Source: Triplophysa rosa
Taxonomy: Eukaryota > Chordata > Actinopteri > Cypriniformes > Nemacheilidae
Direction: 5' to 3'
DNA: 64,000 bases
Assembly (NCBI RefSeq): GCF_024868665.1
Contig: NC_079895.1
Coordinates: 11,590,585 to 11,654,584, forward strand
The position numbers and the translations under genes were made by a program. Shown one piece after another: positions 23,480 to 34,916 of this stretch. The notes beneath the pieces were generated by a model that was not told the DNA's origin, did no database searches, and worked only from the letters and a program-made list of their open reading frames with translations. Numbering within the stretch: the stretch's first letter is position 1; each line of letters starts with the position of its first letter.

Positions 23480-24639
23480 ATGTTAACCTGTTTTGCCTTC
23501 ATTTACTCTACGCACACAAAATAAATAAACAAATTATTGAATGTACCATTTGTTTTGTTTATGAAACGTAATTTAATTTGTTCATCGTGGTAGTTTCTCA
23601 CACCAAAACCACAGATTATATTAATTGATTTGTCATGTCTCACACATTCATTTGAACAGAAACTGTCTGATTAATAAAAGTAATGATGAAGGATTTCAAT
23701 AAAACAAACAGCAATTAAAATAAAACTACATCAGCAGCTTAAGGTCACGCATGCGGTATAATATACAGTGTGCAGACGTCTACTGAAATAAAATTAGGTG
23801 ACTTCATTTAACTGAATGTCTGGTATATTAATCTGCTAGTTTAAAGTAAGAAATTCAGAAACTGTCTGTGGAAGATGTATCTATAGCTAACATAGTGATG
23901 TACCCATAAAAACAATAAACTGATATTGGATTTGTTTGCCTGTTAAGCTCATCTCACACACTTGTCATGTAGAATTACATCTTCATTCATGTGAGCCACT
24001 ATCATTAATTAATTCAGTTTTTTGTTCTTATTTTGATAATTTGCTGGGTTTTACAGTTAATCTCATTTTCATAATCTATAAAAAATCATCTTTTTATTAA
24101 AACCAGTGTGCTCCAACTGACATACCAAAGCAATTACTGTCAGCTATTAATATGTACACAAACATTTTTTTTTTAGATTAGATTCTTTATTTGATTGTTT
24201 GGCACGAGTTTATGGATTTCACGAACAAACTGCTTTTAGAACAGTTCCTGGTTTGCCTACAGACGTGAAAAACATCAATTACCCTTTACACAAGAACAGC
24301 GCTGTAAATCAATACCATCAATTGCTGAAACAGTTACCATTATAGACGCTTTTTGCAACAGGCAACGCCATCAAAATAGCTGAAAGTGATTTGAAGTGCT
24401 AAAAGTCTTAAACGACTTCAAAGTAGCCCTGAATTTATTTTGTCCGTGAACGTTATAATCGCGGTGTTTGTGAAACATCTGGGATGTTCGCAGACTTTTC
24501 CAGTATTCCCCCGTCCCTCCATCTTTCGTCACAAAACGAGAGTAATATTCGGAAATAAACTGTTTGCAACTTTATCGACAGTTGTTGAGTAACTATTACT
24601 CTAATCTTTCCGACTGAAATGGCTTCTTACAGAGGCAGA
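23480..24639. other. Proximal upstream region, no clear feature
   Basis: AT-rich unique sequence leading to the promoter area. ATTA cores are scattered but not concentrated. No gene is supported. Confidence 0.4.
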
Positions 24640-25330
24640 CTTGCTTCACGTTTCAACATCACAGGGACTTCTGTTTGTCGCGTTCTCTCCGGCTGTATGA
24701 TAGAAGCCAGCTTGCTGCGCTGCTATATAGCGCTCTAAAAATAGCTCACCTTTCACTGCCATCTACGGCCCGATTGACAGATGCTTTCTACCAATCGCGC
24801 TATGATATTCAAATATGACTCCTACTTTTTGTCCATTTAAGCGCCGCCTTACTTGGACGCCAGTGAGATCATCAACCCTATTTACCTTACATGGTCACGC
24901 ACGGTATTGATTGACAAAAAGCCACTCCCCCTCAGTTCCCTGGCTTCCTCTCGCTCGCGAGACAGCGAGCCCAGCAACTTGCCTTGGTGATCCACGGCAT
25001 TCAAGAGAAGGCTACCTGGAATTTATAGCGCAAAAGAGACAGAGCAATTCGGCAATGCGGAAATAGGTGGACAATTCATGTCACCGAGTTTGCATCCCAC
25101 TCCCAGGCTGAGGATCTGAGAGTTCGCGGGGATTGCAATTAAGTGACAAGATTTTTTTATTTTTTTCTCTTCTTTTTTTACATTGCGCGTTCGCGTTGCT
25201 AAAATCAGCAGCTTTTAAAATACACTTTGCTGAGGATTTCAAGCATTCTTGTGCGTTTGACAGTGGGCTGAGAATAAACGATAATACTTAAGGATCAAAG
25301 CAACTTGCTCTCTTGCTTGCGAGCATCAAC
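24640..25330 (+). promoter_or_regulatory. klf7: Probable klf7 promoter and 5' UTR
   Basis: The CpG content rises toward exon 1. Visible sites are a perfect MEF2-type CTAAAAATAG (24735-24744), a CCAAT core (24791-24795), a GC/CACCC-like CCACTCCCC (24922 on) and a CTCGCGAGAC motif (24954-24963) close to the TCTCGCGAGA promoter element. CTATATAG at 24723-24730 is a weak TATA candidate. The transcription start cannot be placed. The start codon context (ATCAACATGG) has purine at -3 and G at +4, a good Kozak match. Confidence 0.5.
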
Positions 25331-25432
25331 ATGGACGTGTTGGCGAATTACAGTATTTTTCAGGAACTTCAGCTGGTGCACGACACGGGCTACTTCTCCG
25401 CGATGCCGTCGCTGGAGGAGAACTGGCAGCAG
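25331..25432 (+). CDS. klf7: Krüppel-like factor 7, coding exon 1
   Basis: Encodes residues 1-34, beginning [18 protein letters not shown] and ending SLEENWQQ, the N-terminal acidic activation segment shared by KLF6 and KLF7. The [18 protein letters not shown] pattern matches KLF7 closely. KLF7 is a nuclear zinc-finger transcription factor binding CACCC/GC boxes, with roles in neuronal differentiation and axon growth. The ATG has a strong Kozak context and is the family start. The exon ends CAG before gtgaga, a strong donor, with intron phase 0. KLF7 rather than KLF6 is supported by exon 2. Which teleost paralogue (klf7a or klf7b) is unresolved. Confidence 0.95.
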
Positions 25433-27639
25433 GTGAGAGTTTGCGCGTTTGTTTAGTTTCACTGTACCACTTATTTATAAGGTGAGAGAATATGCGCGCA
25501 CATGCACCTTATGGGAACGTTTACGTTACAACTTCACTTCACTGACACTGTGCGTGTGCGTGGATGAGCGATGCTTAAACACACAGTTTCCTTTCTTTGG
25601 ATTATTGCGCTTCTTGGCTGCTATCACACTTGCAGTAATGGAAGTGCCAGTGCACTGTGAATATAACTACAGTTATTATTTAGCATAAAACTGAAAGTGA
25701 TTCTTAATCTATTATACGCTTGTGTAAAGTCTTTTTTGCTGTATACTTTGGGTAAAACATGCCATTGACGGAGTCAGAGTCGCGTTTATTTCCATACAAC
25801 GAGATCATTCATGAATCTTCTACTTGTAACTGACTCAATGGCGATTTGTTGAGGCGCACGTAATTTGGCAAAAGAGAAAACAAGCGTGCGTCTAACAATA
25901 GGTGACTTGTTATTAAATAATGCATTCGCATCTGTCAGATTACTTCGTGTTTTTCAGTCCGACGATATTAGGAGCAGTTCCCGATAGTCATGCATTAGGC
26001 TATGTATTACCTCCGCCGCGAGGGTGCGCGCGTGAGGACAGAGTGGATGTGAAGAGGACGCATCCAAACTACAAATCTTCTAGCAAATTTTGTTTGCCAA
26101 TCGTAAAGGGGTTAAATTGATATCTGATCATATTAATGCTTTTCATTTTTGCTACATGTAGCTCATGTTTCAATCTTTTATGACAAGATTTAGAAATGTT
26201 GGAACAGATAAGTCACTGTGTCAGGGTTACATTTTAGGTGATGAGTTTTTTTATAGATCTTGCAAATCAAGAGATCGGATTCATTGTGTTTTTAGGCAAT
26301 AATTGTTTTCTAGTAGCAGATTACAGTAATAACACCACCGGGGGCTTGAACATAAGGTAAATAAAACAGCTGCAATTTAATACTAAGATTTATGATTTAA
26401 GGGCCAAGGGGTATAAAAGGACTTCTGGAAATTGATGTGGCGATGCGTGTCTCTGCGCGCATGCACCGGCTGTCTCGAGCTCATTGCAATTCCATGTGCT
26501 CAACTGCAGGGAAATGCAGCGAGTGGTTATCGCTGATGTGTGAACTTGAAACAGATCTACCCCCACAAGCACTTCTAAACCAACACAGAGATTATCTGGT
26601 CACAAATGCAAATGCAGGCACACTGGCATGAGTAAAAAGGAAAATGCAGATCTGGCATTTGCTCATCTCGTTGCTTAGAACACAAATATTCGTCCTGCAG
26701 GAAAACAAACAGGTCTGGTTTATCTGCTAATTCTGGGATAAATTAACTTAAAGCTTTATGGTTGTATCAAACAATGGTGGTTTGTGTGTGGGTGTACTGG
26801 CGTTCGTTCCCTGCAGTGTGGTGAATTGTCTGTCCAAGCACACATGGGATTGAAATTTTGCCTGCTGTTTTACATTTATCTGGCTGTGTGCTTGCGACAG
26901 AGCGCAAAAGTGAGAGAGATAAGTTGTGCGTTTTTTTGTTAATTTTCATTATACTTTTGATATCTTACTGCTCTATGAAGTGAAACGAAGACAGATTAAG
27001 TTTGTTTTACCAGCCTTGTAACATTTATAAAGAAACAAGCTCATGTTGTGCGACGACACAACCTGCAGATGTTTTCATATGCCACTGGTGCAGACAACAG
27101 AGACAGTCTCAGCTAGCGGCAGAGGAGGGGGACAACCATCCTAAAAAAAGAAACAATAAAAGTCTGATTTGATGGCAAGAAAGCGAGCACGGAGAAAAAA
27201 AAAACATTGTTTAGTAGACAGGCGAATATAAGAGCTTTTCTTCTGAGTGACATCACGGTTCAAATTTGATGCTTTTACAGGTTGGTTTTAAAGCGAAGCC
27301 CTAGATCTGCCAGTGGAAGGTAAACAGCACCCTTTAAGCGAGAGACAAGATGGATAGCTGTGCTCGGCCCCTTGCGAGTGGAGCATGAATCAGACCTTAA
27401 TGGATGCAATATGGGTGAATTGAGTTTCAGAGCTCAGCCTGAGACCAGGGATGGGGAGCATGGCCCACAGAAGGGAGGGTGAAGGAGCCAATGTGCTTGG
27501 GGATGGCAAGAGGTTGTCCGCCAAACCGTGATGAAGTCCTCTCTGGGCCTGACATGCACTGCATGCATTCCCCACAAGGGACGCGGGCCGCTGGCACCGT
27601 CTCTCTCGACTTGACAAAGATGCTATCTTTCACTGTCAA
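25433..27639. other. Intron 1, proximal part, nothing firm
   Basis: No repeat or RNA gene was recognised. The short open frames at 25449-25688 and 25920-26120 directly follow exon 1 but have no family likeness. Unique blocks at 25720-26120 and 27360-27640 could be regulatory. Confidence 0.4.
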
Positions 27640-28110
27640 GAAGAGAGAGAAAAACACAGAGGAAAAGAGAGAACGGCCGGCTCGCTGTAATCACAGCTCG
27701 CCAGCCTATCTTAGGGCACAGAAGGGAGGAATTATTTCGGCAGTGACCCGCAAGCGGGGTTAATTCAAAGAGCGCCTGTTTGCGCAACAAGAGAGCCCCT
27801 GTTGGCTTTCACCCCCCTCCCTAAGCAGTGCCACGCCGTACGACTCTCGTCGCTCCTCGGTGGAGGCTGGAAAAGCAGGTGGATTGGCCTGGGGAATTAG
27901 ACGGAGGCAGTAAACAACACCATTAGTGGCAGTCAAGGATGCCTGGCCAATTAGTAAGCATCACCTTAGAGACAGGTCGGGGGTGGGGGGCTGAGTCTGT
28001 TTGTCTGTATCTATCCATCTGTCCTCCATCAGCCACGCGGGCTTTATTGGTGTTTAGTCTTGTGACAGGCAAGCCTTTTTGTGGGCCACGGTGAAAATGG
28101 GTCACTCTCT
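27640..28110. promoter_or_regulatory. Candidate conserved enhancer in intron 1
   Basis: Repeat-free, with motif-dense stretches: CTCGCTGTAATCACAGCTCG, GAGGAATTATTTCGGC, GGGGTTAATTCAAAG, GGGGAATTAGACGG, CACCATTAGTGG and GGCCAATTAGTAAGC. Many spaced AATTA/ATTAG cores among GC-rich sequence are typical of vertebrate conserved elements. Opposing open frames carry no domain. Confidence 0.35.
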
Positions 28111-29728
28111 ATCTCTTTGCCTACCAAGCTTGGCAGACCTGTCCTCGCAGTGATGCTCTCTTCTCAAGTGTGTTGTTCTGAAACTTTACATTGCCAACAG
28201 TAATTCAAATCATCCACCTTGAATGACTTTGGGCTGTAAAAGCACGGTCTGATTGTTACGTGCCTATCCCGAGCCTAGTTCAGGACCACTATGTTTTGCA
28301 GTCGAAACCCATGTGACCTGGCTGCCCTGATAATACTGTAAAACAGCGATAGACAAGAGACTAATAGTCTGCTCTTTTTCAGTTCTATCAATAGCTTTTA
28401 TGGCATATCATTAGGGATTGAGAAACAGAATGGGAAATGTGGCAAACGTATACTCTCGAATCTCGCTGGCAGCTGGAGGGCAGACAACTGACCCACAGAA
28501 ACACGTCACAGTCAGTAGAACTGGAGCACGTCTGAGGAGGGTCACATAAGCCCCAGAGAGAAGCTGCAGGCAGCAATCTGAGGCGAAGGCAGCGCGGCTC
28601 TCAAATGTTGAGCTTGGTCTGTCCCAGAGAAGCCCAGTTTGACAAGATAATGAATCACGCTGCTTGCATATTCTATGCTGTGAGTTTTTGCATTTCACAG
28701 CCCAATAACTTTTAGAAACAAAGGCGTGGATGGTCGGGTTGGTGGGTGGGGGCTGTGGTAGATGAAGTGTACACGCATGATAACATTAAAAATGGATTTC
28801 CATTGAGTTGGTCCCGTCTGTTTCAAAGGTTGTTGAGTACCCAATCCTAACCGCAAGAGCCAACTAGCACCTAAGCCTATCTTCAAAACCAGGCATTTGG
28901 CTTGCTTAGGATTTCATCCTTTCTTTAATTGTGCTCCTTGAATGTCCACGCTGAGCTCGCTCCAGCTGAACACATTCAGGCTTATAGGCTGCAAACACCG
29001 AAATGTTCATTATGTAATACTCTGAGGAGCACAGCTGCTTTCTCACAGTATATCTTCTGACAGCAACCATCAAGCCCCTTCTTTCTGGTCTCACTGCATT
29101 TGGGGAAGTTCCAGAAATGGGATCCTTCATGAAAAGCAAACCTTAGTATCAATACAGATTTGGTGACACAAATGAATACCTGCCACATCCCCCTGCACTT
29201 TTTTATAATAGTGATGTCCACATTGCTGACCTTACACTGACTGAAACACCTTGGCATTCGATTTCAAACCTGTTATACCAGTCGTTCTTTGAAGTGACAA
29301 CAGGTCTTTCAGCACATGTTGACGCTCAGGCATGCGTTGAAATATAAGTACTCCCACTTAAAGATAAATAAGCTGTCACAAGTTATCTTATCAAGATAAG
29401 CAGTGCATTCGTGAAAGCTTGTGTGCAGTGTCACCTTCCTTCCCATCCTTTAGCTTTGACCTCAGTGACCCCCTCTGAACCAGGCAACAGACTCCATTAG
29501 TCACTATGTCGGTGGTACATCCTGTTGATGACCCCCAATGGAAAGTGCTTGTCACTCTTTGTGATCCTATTAGTGACTTAAAGCTGATTTGAACTTTTTA
29601 CAACTTAATTGACCAGGTCAGCTATTTGGTTTCCACTGGATTATCGATTGTCCCGTATCCACCTTATTTTTGAACGCGGAAGTAAACGATTGTCCAGGAG
29701 AAAGGGAAACCAGTAGGCTAATGAATAA
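28111..29728. other. Intron 1, nothing firm apart from a GATA palindrome
   Basis: The perfect palindrome CTTATCAAGATAAG at 29387-29400 places two GATA cores head to head; further GATA cores lie at 29362-29367 and 29383-29388. No gene or repeat was recognised elsewhere. Confidence 0.4.
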
Positions 29729-29860
29729 TGATGGATGCAGATCATAGGGTGCGCGACATCCAGATTCAGCTCTGGTGCGTGTATTATGGTCAAAGCAAAT
29801 GTTTTGTTGACATTTTTTGCGTTTGTACCGGCTATTATGGCAACCTCTAACTGCACACAT
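29729..29860 (-). pseudogene. THAP-domain fragment, transposon fossil
   Basis: On the minus strand the reading frame gives MCAVRGCHNSRYKRKK followed by NICFDHNTRTRAESGC and APYDLHPS. This resembles the beginning of THAP zinc-finger (C2CH) domains in teleost transposase-related proteins: the C-x4-C pair is present, the later C-x2-H is not. Downstream of DLHPS the frame runs into unrelated sequence and stops. THAP domains bind DNA in P-element-like transposases and in host THAP proteins. Being a lone fragment inside the klf7 intron and on the opposite strand, it is most likely a degraded transposon piece. Confidence 0.55.
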
Positions 29861-32800
29861 TACGCTTGTACCTTTGGGTTCCATAATAAATATTAACTTG
29901 CCAGTCAAAACAGCACACTTGTCTCACTCGCAATACACCATCATTAGCTATAGTGGCTCACCGGAAGTCTAAACACAAACCGCTCAATGATGGCGGCACC
30001 CACATTTACGCCAAAAATAAGGTGGATAATGGCAAAGATCAGCAACACCGGACAAGGCATAAAAATAAAGATTGTTTATTTTTAGCAGGGCCAGCTGAAA
30101 GCAAACACAAACATAAATGTATAAATACATACATGTATCTGTACAAAAATACATTTCCAGTTATGAAATGGAAATATACAGCTTAGATGCTATAAATTCA
30201 TAAATACACTTGCTGGATAATATCTGCATATGGTGTTTTGTTTATTATGTTTAATCCATTTTAACTGCCTCCAGGACTATCACAAATCATTCTTGCAATT
30301 TTGACACAACCTCAATATCATCTGTAATAGTCAGTTACATAACGTTACCTTGGCAACGTGGTGAATTTAAAACAGCAATTGTTCAGTCTTTCAAAGTTTG
30401 CAAGACATAAGGAATATTAAATAACAAAGTACTGGCCCTATATGGTCAATCAACTACCCTGAAACTCTTTCATAATAACACTTGGTAACTTGCAGCTGAT
30501 CCCTGCATGAGTCACCACTGTGTGGGTATCATTGTGACATCATAAACCAACCCATTGTTCTGGACACTGCCTGTACGCTGCCCCCTTAGTGATCTGAGAG
30601 GTCAAAAGCCAAGTCTGGATCTTTGAGTCTTTGTCAAGTCATGGTCTGATATTACAAAAGAAAGGTGTGTTGATCTTCCCACCTACCTGTTCAGATTCAG
30701 ATTGTATGTGGGGTGTTCTGTGGTTGGGAGTAAGTAACTGCAGCAAAAGCGAGGTTGGTTTTCTCTACCGGAGACTGAGACGGAGTGGATCAGTCAGGCT
30801 TTAGACAGGTGACAGTAATGAGGCAGCACTGGGGTGCAGGAGGGTCTTTCATGTACAGACTTAACAGGGTCTTTCTTTGAAGCGGGAAACTTTCTGTCAC
30901 ATTCAACTGATATGTTTGCAAGAGGCTTCTACTATACAATTTGTACACGCTTCTTCAGATAAAAAACAACAATGTAACATTGACATAATTCTGTGCAAAG
31001 GCAAAACACAGTAACTATTCATTTTCAGAAATTTTCAGAAAAATATAATGTCGCTCTCATGACAAACAGATTTGACTCAACAATGCTCAGATTCAGAGAA
31101 TCTGAAGTGTGAAAATTGCATCTGTGTTTACACAGCGGATTTGTTAGAATGCTTTGAAGCCATTTTTCTCTGTTTTCGTGTTGTCATAGTTACTGTGTTT
31201 TGCATTTGTGGGGTGATACAGAATTCCATCTCTGTTAAAAGAAAAAAGCTGTAAACAGAAGCTTACATGACATGATAAACAACTAGCTGTGAAAATTATA
31301 CCGAAATCTGCAATGCTGTACTAAACTGATTTTTAGTTATCTAGTCTTCTGTAGTCTTTACATTAAAGTGAAACTGCTTTCGCAGGGTCATTAAGGTTTA
31401 AAACACAGTCCAAGAGCACCCTCATGCACACTATGTGCTGTGTTTACCAAATCTTTCACCATGAAATTTTACAATTGCTCTATAATTTATTCTCTGCGCT
31501 AGAGGTGGATCAAAGACGACATCAAACTGGCAGTTGGTAGGTTTTTGAATAGTCAAACACAGGTTTGATGAAATGAGAAACTGTGAGGATAATTGGCATC
31601 TCCAGGGAAAACAACCTACAAAGTGCTGAAAAACTTGCTTTAAAAAAGTATGCAACATTGTTAAAAAAAATCAGTGGACTCTAAATGTTTTTTTAATTAG
31701 TTGTACCTTTTTTTCCAATACAATGACTCGCTTGAAAATGTCACGAGAGAACCAGTGGCATTCTTTGCAAACACAATGCAGTATAAAACACAAAACTGTA
31801 GAACAAATGCTGTCAGGGACATAAGACTCTGATAAGCTGGAGGAGCAGAACATTAAGTCTTTGTGAATACTTCAGAGAAGAGCTTCCGTCAAGCTCCTCA
31901 CTAGACAAATTATATTTCTCTTGACAGCCAAAACCAAGGCATCAATGGTGAGATCACTCCTGCAAATAAATTATATGGGCTTGTTAAGCACCATATATAG
32001 AAAGTCATATATTGTTTCCGGGTCCAGTCGCTCAAAAAGATGCTATAGGCAAACAACAAAAAATGTTAATATACGCTCATGGCGAGCTGTAAAACTATTG
32101 GAAAACCGCAATCTTAACCTTTCTCTTCATAGCGAAATCCCACATGGCCAGTCAGCGATTTATTTTTGATCGTTTATTCAAATATTGATGTCGGAGATTC
32201 CATGAGCTTGGTGACTGTAGTGTAAACAGTGCTCATAAACAGCTGTTTAAGCTCTAGCCCCGCTTGAAATGAATAGATGCTTGGACCCGAAAACTGTATT
32301 CCTCACGTCACCACTTAGCAAGCGAATAAATTAAGGATGGAAAGACAAACACTGATTTGCTGAGATGTTTGTAATATGTACACTGACAATGTTAACCTGC
32401 TAGTCCTTTTCCAGGAAATGCCAATGGATCGTGTTTATAGTTACTAAGAGTGTTTATTGTGTGTCTACCTGTGGGCACAAAATAGCGTGGTTACATATGC
32501 CGCCTTTAAGAAACTGCTGCTGATTCACATAGTGCTGCAAAACAACCTGCAACCTAGAAAACTGTTTGCATGAATCTTTTAAAATATTTACACATCATGT
32601 AATTTTTGGGGGGCTAAAGGGTTAAGGTTTTTCAACCCCATAACAGATGTCAAACGGAACAGCCTACTTTCCTGCTTGTACCATGAACAACATGCTCATG
32701 TCTGCGAGTGATTGCTAGTGGAGGTGGTCTTGTTATTTAGGGATCAAGGGCTTTTCTGGGGCCATGATTAAGGAGCTTGTGGATGGTGAGGACGGTGAGG

Positions 32801-34442
32801 GTCATTCGTCTGCTTCTCGAGGGTCTATCGGCCCATAGAGACGACAAGCAGCTAGCTGGACAGAGAGAGTAAAAGACAGAGAAAAATGAGTGTTTGGAAT
32901 GCATCTTTATGCATGAGGCCTAGTGTCCCTCTTCAGTCCCGATGGAGAGGCAGTTTAGCCACTCAAGGATTTGATTAACAGGACGAGTGGAACCGGCCAC
33001 TTTTTTTAAGTGCAAGTGCACACACGCATACAAACTCTGACTAACAGCTTGATGATATCTTTCACACCAGCCCGAAAAAAACAGCAGACTGCAAATCAAT
33101 ACTTCCTCATCGCCAATGGTACCTTAACACAGATTGAGAATGCAGCACTGTGTATTCTGCAAAAGAGTGAGTTACATAAACCAGCAGGACTGAAATATAA
33201 ATAATGGTATTTTGTGTATTCTAAACCAGCTATAGGGAGCCCCGAAGGCTATCGATGTACAGATAAAGAAATAGAGAGAGGCAAGAGTTGGAGAGGAAGG
33301 CAGAGGAGAGGGGAAAGATGTCTTGCATGTTTATTCAAGTGCTCCTGATGTGAAGAGGGGTGTCGATGGTGCCACACATTACTTGCATCTCTTTGGCCTT
33401 CTGGAAATTCACTGCTCATTGTCTGAATGGAAGTGTCCGCACACAAGACTGCCGTCAGGAGGTCTAATGTTATGTAGACAGCCTGCGACATAAAAATTCA
33501 AGCAATGTCACTTTGTTTAAAACCACAGCATTCAAAGTACATGACCTAATGTTGCATTACATCACTACTCTTTCTCAAAATATCTGTGCATCACTATCAA
33601 ATTGTCAAGATCGCTTTATATGAAAACACAGAAGCAACAATACTTACAAAATCAAACTTGAATAATCTGTTTTCTCTGGAGGAATCTGGAGTCTTTTGTG
33701 TAGTGGAGAGTGTGATTTAAGTTTAGGTTTCAGGGTGGCAGGTTACTCGGGTCTGGATCACCCTACACCTGTTGTCAAGCTGCCAAACAGGAGCGGTGAG
33801 CTCATTGTTTGTTTTGGTGGTGTTGACATACAATGAATAAGGACATGTTGGAAGACAGGTACTTTTCCAGCAGGTTTAATGTGCCTATAGGGCATGCTTT
33901 GTGACTTTGACAAACAACTCCGGGTACAATTGGTGAAATAATAAGCATTTGCTAAGGGACAACATCTTGTTTTACTTTTCGGTGTCAAAGGGGGACAAAA
34001 TGAAGTGAAAGATTTGTACAAAATGGCTAAATTATCTTGCCCAGTTTGCCTTTTTGTTTGGTCCTGAACCTGGATTATTTTGGACAGTTGTAACATGTGC
34101 AACTGTGTGTGTGTGTGTTAGCAAATTTGCATATCATCTGTGTGCCTCTCTCTGGTGGCCACATGACCTGGCCTGACTCCAGACTGTTGTTGTGCCAGAC
34201 CAGTGTTACTATGCCTTTCCACTAGCTCATTCTTTTCATCCCCTCTCTTTCATTCTCACACACTCTAAAGGCTCCTTCAAATGAATTGTATTGTTACATA
34301 ATGCACACTTTTTTTTGTAAAAAAGCTACAATGCTGGGTTGCACAAAGGTCGAGAGTTTTTACTGTGTCGCTGCCGCTTTTCATTCGCATGACATATTTT
34401 GTGAAAAGTGAAAATCAAAAATAAATTCCTGTGTATCTACAT
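29861..34442. other. Intron 1, unique sequence with a possible old repeat at 32.0-32.5 kb
   Basis: Between about 32010 and 32310, TTTCCGGGTCCAGTCGC is an inverted partial match to GCTTGGACCCGAAAAC, suggesting a degraded foldback element. The region 29950-30080 (GGCTCACCGGAAGTC, GATGGCGGCACCC) may belong to the same transposon as the THAP fragment. No gene is supported. Confidence 0.4.
30344..30357. promoter_or_regulatory. Consensus RFX X-box in intron 1
   Basis: GTTACCTTGGCAAC matches GTNRCC(N2)RGYAAC at every constrained position. Inferred binding site for RFX transcription factors; no other evidence. Confidence 0.45.
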
Positions 34443-34916
34443 TATATAATGCTGGAAAAAATCAAAAGACCACCCCAAATAAGCATTTCTACACGATTTT
34501 GTGGCAATTTCAGTCCAGTCACATGTCTGTTGAATTCCAACAAAAACACACCTCAGGAGTAACACAGTCACCCAACAGCAATGAAAGACTGAGAGAATGC
34601 CAAAATGCATGAAAGCTGTGATTCAAAATCATTTTTCTATTAAAAGCCATTCAAAATTATTTTTTATTAAATACATGTAAAATATTAGTATTGTGTTGTT
34701 TAAAAATAAAAATAAAATTCTAGGTAGTATTTAAGGTCTTAAAACATGGCATCTTTTTGTTGTTTGACCAGTTTTCACTTTCTGCAAAAAACTATTTTTA
34801 TTTGGAATTTGGGGGAAATGTTAAAAATATAGTTTTACATGAACACATTTCTATAAATAGTTAATTCAGCAAAACTGATTTTTTTTAAGTGGTCTCATAT
34901 TTTGTCCAGAGCTGTA
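34443..34916. mobile_element. Tc1/mariner-like MITE
   Basis: The left end TATAATGCTGGAAAAAATCA..AGACCAC is an imperfect inverted match of the right end, whose reverse complement reads TACAGCTCTGGACAAAATAT..GAGACCAC. TA at the outer ends fits TA target duplication. The interior (GACTGAGAGAATGCCAAAAT, GCATGAAAGCTGTGATTC) matches by memory an abundant teleost element. There is no transposase frame. Confidence 0.75.
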
